NCBI RefSeq assembly: GCF_002355275.1
Contig: NZ_CP023449.1
Location: forward strand, 2,644,001 to 2,708,000
Length of the DNA stretch: 64,000 bases
Source of the DNA: Rhizorhabdus dicambivorans
Lineage (GTDB): Bacteria > Pseudomonadota > Alphaproteobacteria > Sphingomonadales > Sphingomonadaceae
Direction of reading: 5' to 3'
Part shown: in pieces, positions 7,792 to 16,282 of the stretch
How positions within the stretch are numbered: the first letter of the stretch is position 1
How the letters are laid out: every line of letters begins with the position of its first letter
The notes under the pieces: generated by a model
What the model saw: the letters and a program-made list of their open reading frames with translations, nothing else
The model's database searches: none
Told to the model about the DNA's origin: nothing
Program-made: the position numbers and the translations under genes

Positions 7792-9120
7792 ATGGCCGAG
7801 CTTCTGACGAAGAATGCGATCGAGGCGCTGATCGCTCGGGCAGCGCGAGAGAAGGCCCAGCTCGAGCTGCGCGACCAACGCGAGCCGGGCCTTCGCCTGC
7901 GCGCGGGGGCGCGGTCGGCGGTTTGGCTGCTCGTGATCCGGCTGAACAATGGCAAGCGCAGCCGGGTCAAGCTCGGCACCTGGCCGGGCATGGCTATCTC
8001 GGATGCCCGCGCGGCTGCCCACACGGTGCGCAGCCAGATCGTGCAGGGCATTGATCCCAATGCCGAGAAGCAGGCGGCTGCGAAGGAAGCGGCGGCCGAG
8101 GCGAGACGGCGCGTGTCGATCAAGGACGTGCTCGACACCTATGAGCGCTTGGTCCTCACAGGTCATCGCCGCGGCGCCGCGACGCGACGGGCGCTCGACG
8201 GCAAGGCGGGCCTGCTCACAACGCTCGCGAATCGGACGCCCGCCTCGATCACCCGACTTGAACTCGGCGACCTTGTGAAGAAGCACGCGCGCAAGGCGCC
8301 TATCTCCGCCAATCGCAAGCTCGCCTATGCCTCGGCCTTCTTCAACTGGTGCGCCGACGAGGGCGTGCTTGCCGCCAATCCGCTCGAGAAGATGCGCAAG
8401 CCTGCCAAGGAGAATGAGCGCGACCGCTACCACACGCTCGATGAGTTGCGTGAAATCTGGAATGCAGCCGGGACGCTGGGCTATCCGTTTGAGCAGCTCT
8501 ATCGCCTGCTCATCGTGCTGCCCCACCGGCGCGAGGAAGTCGCGGCCTTGCCGGTCGCCGACCTGACGCTTGGCGACGACGATGCGCCTGACCAGGGTAT
8601 CTGGCTGCTGTCCGCGCCGCGGACGAAGAATGCCAGCGCGTTGCGTGTACCATTGTCGCCGCTCGCGCGCTCGATCATCGTCGAGGCAATGACTCATCAG
8701 GACCGGCCTCAGGACTCCAGATATCTCTTCACCACCACCGGCGACACGCCGGTCTCGGGGTTCACGAAGGCCAAGCGGCGGCTCGACAAGGCCATTCATG
8801 CGGCGCGGGTGAAGGCCGCGGAGGAGAGGGGAGGGGAGGAGAAGGTCGAGCCGATGCCCCACTGGACGGTCCACGACTTCCGGACGACCTTCAACACCCA
8901 TGCCTGCGAGCTGCTCGGTGTGCCGCCCCACGTCGCCGACCGCGTCCTCAACCATGTGGCGACCGCGACACGCTCCAAGGTCATGCGGATCTACAACAGA
9001 TCGGAGCTGTTTGAACCGCGCCGGGAGGCGTTGTGCGCTTGGGCGGAGATGCTGCACGAGCGGCTCGGCGTGCCACGCCCCAGGAACGAAGGAGTGAAGG
9101 TCTCGCAGGTTGCATCATGA
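7792..9120 (+). CDS. Tyrosine integrase of the island
   Basis: A 442-aa P4-type integrase. The N-terminal DUF4102-like arm-binding domain is at about 1-90 (EPGLRLRAGARSAVWLLVIR, LGTWPGMAISDARAAA). The SAM-like core-binding domain is at about 110-205. The catalytic domain follows with Arg in LPHRREEVAALP, HxxR as HDFRTTFNTH, His in LNHVATATRS and the tyrosine in VMRIYNR. All expected catalytic positions are present and the length is normal. It starts next to the tRNA-Lys 3' fragment and reads into the island, as expected of an element-encoded integrase at an attachment end. Confidence 0.93.
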   Translation: MAELLTKNAIEALIARAAREKAQLELRDQREPGLRLRAGARSAVWLLVIRLNNGKRSRVKLGTWPGMAISDARAAAHTVRSQIVQGIDPNAEKQAAAKEAAAEARRRVSIKDVLDTYERLVLTGHRRGAATRRALDGKAGLLTTLANRTPASITRLELGDLVKKHARKAPISANRKLAYASAFFNWCADEGVLAANPLEKMRKPAKENERDRYHTLDELREIWNAAGTLGYPFEQLYRLLIVLPHRREEVAALPVADLTLGDDDAPDQGIWLLSAPRTKNASALRVPLSPLARSIIVEAMTHQDRPQDSRYLFTTTGDTPVSGFTKAKRRLDKAIHAARVKAAEERGGEEKVEPMPHWTVHDFRTTFNTHACELLGVPPHVADRVLNHVATATRSKVMRIYNRSELFEPRREALCAWAEMLHERLGVPRPRNEGVKVSQVAS

Positions 9121-9245
9121 GGAGGTGCATGTTCCACCTGCGCTGGCATGTGATGCTTTTCGTCGCTGCCCCGAGCCAGATCACCCGGTGTGTCGCGCTG
9201 CTCGCCGGCGACTAATTCCAAGACGTTCATCAAGCAACTCGCGGG

Positions 9246-9524
9246 TCAAGCGCGGGCTGCCGTGGGTGCTGTTCGAGCGGGCGCAGGCTGAGCGGACGTG
9301 GGCCAGCAGAACCACGTCCTCGCGCTGCTGTGGGCTAGAGCCGTCTCGAGTTCGACGCATTCAAACGATGCGCCGTGTCTTTGAAGGCCTGCTTCAGCAT
9401 CCCTCAGCATCTTCTGCAGGGCATCGAGTGTCGCGGGGCAGGAGGTCGTCGCTACGGCGTAGCGAAGATGGCGAATATCTCGATTGAGCGAAATTGAGCT
9501 CTGCGCTCTCGATGACATAAGCAT
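9246..9524 (-). CDS. Small protein of unknown function, copy 1
   Basis: The first 55 residues, with a core IRHLRYAVATTSCPATLDAL followed by QKMLRDAEAGLQ, match the 55-aa protein at 35707-35874 (HLRYAVSTTTCRATVDVLQQ). The DNA is also alike, roughly 80% over about 90 bases by eye. In this copy the stop seen in the other has been lost through small insertions, so residues beyond about 58 are probably read-through and the gene may be decaying. No domain is known to me. It lies inverted relative to the second copy, and the two enclose the efflux and catabolic genes. Confidence 0.5.
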   Translation of the reverse strand: MLMSSRAQSSISLNRDIRHLRYAVATTSCPATLDALQKMLRDAEAGLQRHGASFECVELETALAHSSARTWFCWPTSAQPAPARTAPTAARA

Positions 9525-9694
9525 CTATGCATATTAGGTGCGATGACCGCCGGCCTGTCTTGATCATCTGGGTTCAACCAACTCGAAACGGCGCTATCCG
9601 GACGAGATCGCCAAGCGAAGTAGCCGCTCTGGCCACACCGAGAACCTGCTCGACGTGTGGAGGCGCCGTGTTGACGCGGCGCCCATGGTTCCGG

Positions 9695-10336
9695 TTATCC
9701 GACCTGATTGCCGATCTTCGTCTCGACACTAGGCAGGCTATCGATCTTGCCGAGTAAATAATCTCCCGGGACAACGGCACCGACACCAGCCGGCGTGCCG
9801 GTAAAGATCAGGTCACCCGGACCCAATGGATAATATTGTGACAGGATTGAGATAATCTCCGCCGTCGACCAGATCATGTCGCCAATGCTGGATGTCTGTC
9901 TTATTGTGCCATTAACCTCAAGCGAGATGCGCGCTGTGCCCAAGGACGGGACGGCGGACGCGGGGCGGATGCTGCCCATCACGGCCGATTCTTCAAAGGA
10001 TTTTCCGAGATCCCAAGGCCGTCCCTGCTCGCGCGCTTGGAGTTGGAGATCGCGGCGGGTCATGTCGAGCCCGCAGGCGTAACCGTAGACGGCATCCAGT
10101 ACGTTGTCGGTGTTCGCCTTGAACCGATGCGCTCCCATGGCGATCACCAGTTCCATTTCGTAATGGTAGTTTGCTGTGCCGGGCGGATAGGCAATGGTGC
10201 TGCCCGACGGCACGACTGAGTCAGGGAATTTCGTGAAAAAGAAGGGCGGCTCGCGGTCCGGATCGCGCCCCATTTCCCGCGCGTGGTCGGCGTAGTTGCG
10301 ACCGACGCAAAAGATGCGGCGCACCGGATAACGCAA
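9695..10336 (-). pseudogene. Fumarylacetoacetate hydrolase family protein, 5'-truncated
   Basis: The visible 213 residues cover nearly the whole FAH catalytic fold. They begin at YPVRRIFCVGRNYADHAREM, the metal-binding region YHYEMELVIAMG is present, and the C-terminal signature appears as LIFTGTPAGVGAVVPGDYL. The closest type is the fumarylpyruvate/maleylpyruvate hydrolase group of gentisate breakdown. Full-length relatives have some 15-20 residues before the first visible one; here the frame meets the terminal TG of an IS21-family element two bases upstream, leaving only a TTG as possible start. The missing 5' end is not found on the far side of the element. Confidence 0.75.
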
Positions 10337-10392
10337 TTGTCAACGGCGGAGCAATTTCCGGCCACCGGGCGGAGCAAAAGTCGGCCACCCTT

Positions 10393-10460
10393 GCGCCCGG
10401 CTGAGACCGCCGTGAGGGCGTAGCCCGAGCGGGGTCTCAGCCGGGCGCGGCGATTTTTTT
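10393..10460 (+). terminator. Strong hairpin plus T-run inside the IS21 left end
   Basis: A perfect 16-base inverted repeat (10393-10408, GCGCCCGGCTGAGACC, against 10433-10448) with a 24-base loop is followed by seven T residues at about 10454-10460. In plus-strand transcripts this is an intrinsic terminator. It would block outside transcription entering the istB end of the element antisense to its genes. Confidence 0.65.
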
Positions 10461-10468
10461 GAAAGGTT

Positions 10469-11227
10469 TCAGCCAGCCTTTCGGGCGCGGCTTTGGGCGA
10501 GACGATAGCTGTCGCCGTTCATTTCGAGAATGTTGACGTGGTGGGTGATGCGATCGAGCAGTGCGCCGGTCAGTCGTTCTGATCCCAAGGTTTCGGTCCA
10601 TTCATCGAAAGGCAGATTGCTGGTGATCAGGGTGGCACCGCGCTCGTAACGCTGGGAGATCAGCTCGAACAGCAATTCCGCACCGGTCTTGGAGAGCGGC
10701 ACGAAGCCCAGTTCGTCGATGATCAGCAGCTTGTAGGCGGCCATCTGCTTCTGGAAGCGGAGCAGACGCCGCTCGTCTCGAGCCTCCATCATCTCGCTGA
10801 CCAGGGCCGCCGCCGTGGTGAAGCCGACGGATAAGCCTTTCTGGCAGGCGACCAGGCCGAGGCCGAGCGCGACATGCGTCTTGCCCGTGCCGCTGGGACC
10901 GAGAGCGATGACGTTCTCGCGGCGCTCGATCCATTCACATCTGGCCAGTTCCAGCACCTGTATCTTGTTGAGCTTGGGGATGGCGGCAAAGTCGAAGCTG
11001 TCGAGGCTTTTGACGACCGGGAATTTGGCCGCCTTGATCCGCCGTTCGACCTTGCGGCGATCGCGCTCGATCATCTCCCGCTCGGCAAGCCGGAAGAGGT
11101 AGCCGACGTGATCGACGTCCTCGGTTGCGCAGAGTCGGGCCAGCTTTTGGTGCTCGCGCTGGAAGGTCGGCAGCTTGAGGGTCTTGAGATAGTGGGCGAG
11201 CAGGATGTCAGGTGCTTCGGTGCTCAT
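10469..11227 (-). CDS. istB: IS21 helper ATPase IstB
   Basis: A 252-aa AAA+ ATPase related to DnaC that helps the IstA transposase. Walker A is LGPSGTGKTHVALGLG (residues about 105-120), Walker B is LLIIDELGF, and SNLPFDEW with LTGALLDRITHHVNILEMNG is the characteristic C-terminal part. The start overlaps the istA stop by four bases (ATGA), so the two are translationally coupled. Length and motifs are complete. Confidence 0.95.
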   Translation of the reverse strand: MSTEAPDILLAHYLKTLKLPTFQREHQKLARLCATEDVDHVGYLFRLAEREMIERDRRKVERRIKAAKFPVVKSLDSFDFAAIPKLNKIQVLELARCEWIERRENVIALGPSGTGKTHVALGLGLVACQKGLSVGFTTAAALVSEMMEARDERRLLRFQKQMAAYKLLIIDELGFVPLSKTGAELLFELISQRYERGATLITSNLPFDEWTETLGSERLTGALLDRITHHVNILEMNGDSYRLAQSRARKAG

Positions 11228-12720
11228 GCCGCCTCTCCCGCATCAGACGACAGGAGGCGCATATACGCCTTCGCCGAGGTCTTCTCGACCGTCGCCCTCG
11301 GAAGGTACGGATAGATCGACAGGTCCAATCGCGGCGGTCGGCGTTCTACGCGGCACAGGATCAGATGCTTGACCGCATCGAAGCCGATCGCGCCGAGCTG
11401 AAGGGCCTGCCTTACCGCCGCATGCAGGTCGGCAAGCTCGAAGCTTTCCAGCAGACGGAGAACCTGGACGTATTCCCGCCGGCCATGCTTTGCCATGCGG
11501 CCTTCCATCAAACGGCGCAGCGTGGCGAACTCGTCCGGCAGATCCCAGCCCTGCAATGGAGCTGCCTGATCCAGCGCATTGATCTTCTGCTCGATCAGCG
11601 GCAGGTAATGGACGGGGTCGAAGACGATGTCTTCCCGTTCCCAGCTCCGGGGATGGCGGGCGATGATCTCACCACGGCAACCGATCACCACCTGATCGAC
11701 ATAGCCCCGGACCCAGACGTCTTGATGACCGTAGGCAACCGGCACGGAATAGTCGTTCGTTTTGTAGCGCACCAGCGATTGGGCTGTCACAACAGCGCTG
11801 GTCTGGTCGCAGGCATCAAACGGCGACGCCGGCAAGGGACGCATGGCGGCAAGATCGCGCTGCAGCCGTTCGCCGATCGTCTCGTTCTCGCCGCGTAGCT
11901 TATCGCGCTGGCGCTTTCGGCACTGCTCCTCCAGAAAATCGTTGAACGCATCCCATGTCGCAAACTGCGGGATCGGCACCATAAAGTTGCGCCGGGCATA
12001 TCCGACAAGACCCTCCACATTCCCCTTGTCATTACCCTTTCCCGGACGGCCATAGCGATCGCGGATCAGGTAGTGGGACAAAAAACCGCTGAACAGCGCT
12101 GCCCGCTTGCGCGTGCCGTCGGGCAGGATCTTCGCCACAAGGCAACGGTCGTTGTCGTATACGATCGACTGCGGCACGCCTCCGAAGAAGGCAAACGCAT
12201 GGATGTGGCCGTCGACCCAGGCCTCGGCCACCGCCGCCGGATAGGCCCGCACGTAGCAGCCGTCGCTATGCGGAAGATCGAGCACGAAGAAGCGCGCCTT
12301 CTGCTCGACGCCGCCGATCACCACAGTCGCCTCGCCAAAGTCGGCCTGCGCATGGCCGGGAGGATGCGACAGCGGCACGAACACCTCCCGGCGGCGCTGA
12401 TCCCGCTCGCGCATGTAGTCCTTGATGATCGTGTAGCCGCCGGTGAACCCGCATTCGTCGCGCAGCCGGTCGAACACCCGCTTGGCAGTATGCCGCTGCT
12501 TGCGCGGCACCTTCATATCCTCGTCGAGCCAATGCTCGATCGTCGAAACGAACGCATCCAGCTTCGGCCGCCGGATCGGTGATCGCCGCTGATAGCCGGG
12601 CGGTATCGAATACGACACCATCTTGGCGACGCTGTCGCGAGATATGTTGAAATGCTTTGCTGCCTGGCGCTGCGTCATCCCTTCGGAGACAGCCAGGCGA
12701 ACCTTCAGATATAGTTCCAC
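11224..12720 (-). CDS. istA: IS21 transposase IstA
   Basis: A 498-aa DDE transposase. The N-terminal helix-turn-helix is MTQRQAAKHFNISRDSVAK. The catalytic Asp is in HAQADFGEA, the second Asp in SIVYDN, and the Glu in KGNVEGLVGYARR. The C-terminal Mu-transposase-like barrel follows (RYKTNDYSVPVAYGHQDVWV). No frameshift is visible, so the element appears coding-competent. It shares the family but is clearly diverged from the second IstA at 44573-46093. Confidence 0.95.
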   Translation of the reverse strand: MELYLKVRLAVSEGMTQRQAAKHFNISRDSVAKMVSYSIPPGYQRRSPIRRPKLDAFVSTIEHWLDEDMKVPRKQRHTAKRVFDRLRDECGFTGGYTIIKDYMRERDQRRREVFVPLSHPPGHAQADFGEATVVIGGVEQKARFFVLDLPHSDGCYVRAYPAAVAEAWVDGHIHAFAFFGGVPQSIVYDNDRCLVAKILPDGTRKRAALFSGFLSHYLIRDRYGRPGKGNDKGNVEGLVGYARRNFMVPIPQFATWDAFNDFLEEQCRKRQRDKLRGENETIGERLQRDLAAMRPLPASPFDACDQTSAVVTAQSLVRYKTNDYSVPVAYGHQDVWVRGYVDQVVIGCRGEIIARHPRSWEREDIVFDPVHYLPLIEQKINALDQAAPLQGWDLPDEFATLRRLMEGRMAKHGRREYVQVLRLLESFELADLHAAVRQALQLGAIGFDAVKHLILCRVERRPPRLDLSIYPYLPRATVEKTSAKAYMRLLSSDAGEAA

Positions 12721-12854
12721 GGTGTAGATCCCCTGTCCCTCCTGCCGTCATTGCAGAAAGGAAATAGGTGGCCGGATTTTACTCCGCCCGCGGCTGGTTT
12801 ATTCCGCCGCTACCGTGGCCGACTTTTGCACCGCCGCTCTCAGTTAACGGTGAT

Positions 12855-12866
12855 GTTCGGTCGAAC
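12855..12866. promoter_or_regulatory. Possible TetR operator
   Basis: An inverted repeat GTTCG-GT-CGAAC lies 17 bases before the TetR start codon, with the AT-rich AATATAGA just after it. Autoregulation through such a palindrome is usual for this regulator family. The IS21 right end stops only 12 bases upstream of it, so the promoter may have been altered by the insertion. Confidence 0.4.
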
Positions 12867-12883
12867 GAATATAGAGTGGTGAG

Positions 12884-13531
12884 ATGATCGGGACACGCCA
12901 GCCGAAGCCAATCGAAACGCGCCTGCTCGAAACCGCCATCGACTATTTTGGGCGACATGGGCCGGAGGGGGCTAGCACACGGGAGATCGCAGCGGCCGCC
13001 AAGACCATGATGTCCTCGATCACCTATCACTATGGTGGTAAGAAGGGGCTCTATCTCGCGGCTGCTCGACATATCGGGGAGCAATTAAACGAGCGGATGG
13101 GTGCGGTTCTGGCCGCGTCGGACGCAGCGATCGAGGCGGGCGCCTCCCGGGACGAAGCGGTCGCTGCCGTGCTCGCGATCGTCGACCGTCTGGCCGAGAT
13201 CATGACTCATCCTGAAAGCGAGCCCTGGGGGAGGTTCATCGTCCGCGAGCAGATGGACCCGACCGAGGCGTTTGATCCGATATTTGCGACGATGGGCAAG
13301 GCCGCGCAGAGAATCGCGGTGCTTATCGAGACGATCAGTGAAGGCCGCTGCGCGCCGTCCGAGGCGCGACTCCGGGTCCTCGCAATCCTCGGACAGGCGC
13401 TCGCCTATCGCACCGCCCGCGCGGCACTGCTGCGCATCATGGCATGGGACGAGCTGGATGCCGACGGAGTCGCGGCCATCAGGCGGATCATCCGCACCCA
13501 GACGCTCGCAATTCTAAATTCCAGCTTCTGA
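12884..13531 (+). CDS. TetR-family regulator of the efflux operon
   Basis: A 215-aa regulator with an N-terminal TetR DNA-binding domain: IETRLLETAIDYFGRHGPEG, then the helix-turn-helix STREIAAAAKTMMSSITYHY and GGKKGLYLAAARHI. The rest is a ligand-binding domain of the CecR (YbiH)/DUF1956 type, as judged from REQMDPTEAFDPIF and the overall length. In enterobacteria CecR controls a YbhGFSR-like ABC exporter. The same set of four genes follows here with a 14-base gap, so this protein probably represses them and responds to an exported compound. Confidence 0.85.
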   Translation: MIGTRQPKPIETRLLETAIDYFGRHGPEGASTREIAAAAKTMMSSITYHYGGKKGLYLAAARHIGEQLNERMGAVLAASDAAIEAGASRDEAVAAVLAIVDRLAEIMTHPESEPWGRFIVREQMDPTEAFDPIFATMGKAAQRIAVLIETISEGRCAPSEARLRVLAILGQALAYRTARAALLRIMAWDELDADGVAAIRRIIRTQTLAILNSSF

Positions 13532-13545
13532 GAGGAGGTGGCGCT

Positions 13546-14553
13546 ATGAGGCGCCGGCGTCAGATGATTGCGCTACTGGTCGTCGCGGGAGGTCTGACCG
13601 CAGCCGGCCTCCACACGCAGGCATTCGGACTATGGGCGGATCGCGACAACGAACTCATCCTCTACGGAAATGTCGACATTCGTCAGGTCGACCTCGGCTT
13701 TAGAGTCGGCGGGCGCATCGCGGAGATGCCAGTCGACGAGGGCGCAAGGGTCGCCGCGGGCTCGCTCCTGGCACAACTCGATCCCGGTCCCCTGCGAGAC
13801 GCAGTCGCGGTCGCGGAAGCGCGTGTTGGGGCTGCCCGTGCCGAACTCGCGAAGCGTCGCGCCGGCAACCGGCCTCAGGAAGTGGCGCAGGCATCGGCCG
13901 CGGTTGCCGCTCGTCGCGCCGATCTTGCCCGCGCCCGCGAGAGCTTCGAACGACGTCGCACATTGGTCTCCACCGGCGCTGTGTCGCAGGCGGCCTTCGA
14001 AGCGGCACAGGCGGAGTATCTTGCGGCGCAAGCGCAGCTCCAATCTGCCGAACAGTCACTTTCGTTGCAGCGCGCCGGCTTCCGGCGTGAAGACGTCGCT
14101 GCGGCTGAAGCACAATTGGCGGCCGCTATAGCCGAGCGCGACGCGGCCCGCACGAGCCTGATCGATGCGACTCTGCGCGCTCCGTCGGCAGGAACGCTGC
14201 TGACGCGTGCGCGTGAGCCCGGCGCCATCGTGCAGCGCGGCGAGACCGTCTTCACGCTTACAATCGACCGTCCGCTTCGCGTCCGTGCCTATGTCGCTGA
14301 ACCGGATCTCGGGCGCGTTGCTCCGGGCATGCGGGTACATGTTACCAGCGACGGGAGCCGGAAGGCCTACGACGGCGTGATCGGGTTCATCTCCCCCACA
14401 GCCGAATTCACCCCGAAGACTGTACAGACCGAGGATCTAAGGACCGACCTCGTCTACCGTCTCCGGATCAACATCACCAATCCCGACGATCGTCTCCGGC
14501 AGGGGCAGCCGGTGACCGTCGGACTCGTCGAGGCAGGCAAGACGGATCGCTGA
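13546..14553 (+). CDS. HlyD-family membrane fusion protein
   Basis: A 335-aa periplasmic adaptor (YbhG-like). An N-terminal membrane anchor (MIALLVVAGGLTAAGLHTQA) is followed by the first lipoyl half (NVDIRQVDLGFRVGGRIAEM) and a long alpha-helical hairpin at about 85-200 rich in Ala, Arg and Glu. The second lipoyl half is LRAPSAGTLLTRAREPGAIV and the beta-barrel domain closes the protein. ATG 13546 was chosen because AGGAGGTG lies just upstream and the frame before it is over the TetR gene. It should link the ABC-2 permeases to the outer-membrane factor encoded at the end of the operon. Confidence 0.9.
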   Translation: MRRRRQMIALLVVAGGLTAAGLHTQAFGLWADRDNELILYGNVDIRQVDLGFRVGGRIAEMPVDEGARVAAGSLLAQLDPGPLRDAVAVAEARVGAARAELAKRRAGNRPQEVAQASAAVAARRADLARARESFERRRTLVSTGAVSQAAFEAAQAEYLAAQAQLQSAEQSLSLQRAGFRREDVAAAEAQLAAAIAERDAARTSLIDATLRAPSAGTLLTRAREPGAIVQRGETVFTLTIDRPLRVRAYVAEPDLGRVAPGMRVHVTSDGSRKAYDGVIGFISPTAEFTPKTVQTEDLRTDLVYRLRINITNPDDRLRQGQPVTVGLVEAGKTDR

Positions 14554-14554
14554 C

Positions 14555-16282
14555 ATGGCCGAGAGCGTTGCCCGAGCCGCAGGCGTCACGAAGGTTTTTG
14601 GCAATGCCGCGCCTGCCGCGCTCGATGCAGTCGATCTGGATATTGTCGCCGGCAGGATGACCGGCCTCGTGGGCTCGGATGGGGCCGGCAAGACCACCTT
14701 GATCCGCCTGCTGGCGGGCCTCATCGATCCCGACAAGGGAGAGGTTACCGTCCTGGGGGCGCCGGCGGTTCATGCCGACCGGTCGGCGATCGGCTATATG
14801 CCCCAGCGTTTCGGGCTATACGAAGATCTGACCGTCATCGAAAATCTCTCGCTTTACGCCGATCTGCGCGGGCTCGATCCATCGGCCCGCGAGGAAAGCT
14901 TCGAACGTCTGCTCACATTTACAGACTTGAACCGTTTCCAAACGCGCCTTGCAGGCCGCCTGTCGGGTGGCATGAAGCAGAAGCTCGGCCTCGCATGTGC
15001 CCTCGTACGCTCGCCCAAGGTTCTGCTGCTCGACGAGCCGGGCGTCGGCGTCGATCCGGTTGCGCGGCGCGATCTCTGGGCGATGGTCCGTGAGCTGGCG
15101 GGCGAAGGCATGGGCGTTCTGTGGTCGACGGCTTACCTCGACGAGGCCGAGAAGTGCGATACGGTCTTTCTTATCAACGAGGGACGGCTGCTCTTTAGTG
15201 GCGCACCGCACGCACTGACGTCCCGGTTGGAAGGGCGCAGTTTCCGACTGTTCACCGCGGCTGAAGGACGACGAGCGCTCCTCGAGCGGATGGTCGCACG
15301 AAACGATGTGGTCGACGCTACGATTCAAGGCAGCTCGATCCGCCTCCTCATGTCCGATCGATCACCAGCGCCGGCCGCTGCGTTGCCCGAGGTGCCGCCC
15401 GGAGCCAGCGTGGAACCGGTGTCACCGCGGTTCGAGGACGCCTTCGTGGATGCGCTCGGCGCTTCTCCAAGCGGGCGCAGCGCGCTTGCGGAACAGTATC
15501 GCCCGGTTCCCGAAAGCGACAGGCCAGCGATCGAAGCGCATGGACTGACGAAGATATTCGGCAATTTCACCGCGGCAAGCGACATTAGTTTCTCCATTCC
15601 GCGCGGGCAGATCTTCGGCTTGCTCGGTCCCAATGGCGCTGGAAAATCGACGACGTTCAAGATGCTCTGCGGGCTGCTGACCCCGACCGTGGGCGAAGGA
15701 AAGGTCGCCGGACACGACTTGCGGCGCGGCCGGGCGGATGCGCGCCAGTCGCTCGGCTACATGGCACAGAAGTTCTCGCTCTATGGCGATCTGAGCGTCC
15801 GACAGAATCTCGATTTCTTTGCTGGGGCCTATGGACTCGATCGCCGCGCTCGTCGCGAGGCGACCGAACGCGCGATCGAGGTTTTCCAGCTTGAGCGACA
15901 TCTCTTGGAAAATAGCGGCGGTTTGCCACTGGGGTTCAAGCAGAGACTGGCACTTGCGTGCGCAGTCCTCCACCAGCCGCCCGTTCTTTTCCTCGACGAG
16001 CCTACTTCGGGTGTCGATCCGATCGTCCGGCGCGAGTTCTGGATGCACATCAACGGCCTCGTACAGCGAGGTGTGACCGTTCTAGTCACGACCCATTTCA
16101 TGGAGGAGGCGGAATATTGCGACCGAATTGCTCTCATCTACCGCTCACGCGAAATCGCGGTGGGCAGTCCTGACGAACTGAAGGCTCGGGCCGGCGTCAT
16201 TGCCGGTATCACAGACCCGACGATGGAAGATGCTTTCATCGCGCTGATCGAGGCCTCCGCCAGACAGCGAGAAGGAGCATGA
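14555..16282 (+). CDS. Two-domain ABC transporter ATPase (YbhF-like)
   Basis: A 575-aa protein with two complete ATP-binding cassettes in tandem. First cassette: Walker A GSDGAGKTTLIRLL, signature LSGGMKQKLGLACAL, Walker B VLLLDEPGVGVDP. Second cassette: Walker A GPNGAGKSTTFKML, a changed signature (NSGGLPLGFKQRLALACAVL), Walker B VLFLDEPTSGVDP. The first Walker A has Ser-Asp where Pro-Asn is usual. It begins two bases after the previous stop and ends overlapping the next start by four bases, so all parts are co-translated. It would energise the two ABC-2 permeases that follow. Confidence 0.93.
   Translation: MAESVARAAGVTKVFGNAAPAALDAVDLDIVAGRMTGLVGSDGAGKTTLIRLLAGLIDPDKGEVTVLGAPAVHADRSAIGYMPQRFGLYEDLTVIENLSLYADLRGLDPSAREESFERLLTFTDLNRFQTRLAGRLSGGMKQKLGLACALVRSPKVLLLDEPGVGVDPVARRDLWAMVRELAGEGMGVLWSTAYLDEAEKCDTVFLINEGRLLFSGAPHALTSRLEGRSFRLFTAAEGRRALLERMVARNDVVDATIQGSSIRLLMSDRSPAPAAALPEVPPGASVEPVSPRFEDAFVDALGASPSGRSALAEQYRPVPESDRPAIEAHGLTKIFGNFTAASDISFSIPRGQIFGLLGPNGAGKSTTFKMLCGLLTPTVGEGKVAGHDLRRGRADARQSLGYMAQKFSLYGDLSVRQNLDFFAGAYGLDRRARREATERAIEVFQLERHLLENSGGLPLGFKQRLALACAVLHQPPVLFLDEPTSGVDPIVRREFWMHINGLVQRGVTVLVTTHFMEEAEYCDRIALIYRSREIAVGSPDELKARAGVIAGITDPTMEDAFIALIEASARQREGA

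Larger units (their letters stand above)
10338..12842. mobile_element. IS21-family insertion sequence (first)
   Basis: A 2505-base element with the two IS21 genes istA and istB on the minus strand. The ends begin with TG and match each other imperfectly: left TGTCAACGGCGG, right (reverse strand) TGAGAGCGGCGG, each followed by variants of GCAA..GTCGGCCAC. Several extra copies of CGGAGYAAAA..CGGCCACC lie inside both ends, the multiple terminal repeats typical of IS21. No target duplication is visible (ACGCAAT at left, GTTAACG at right), which fits a later deletion beside the element. Confidence 0.88.
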
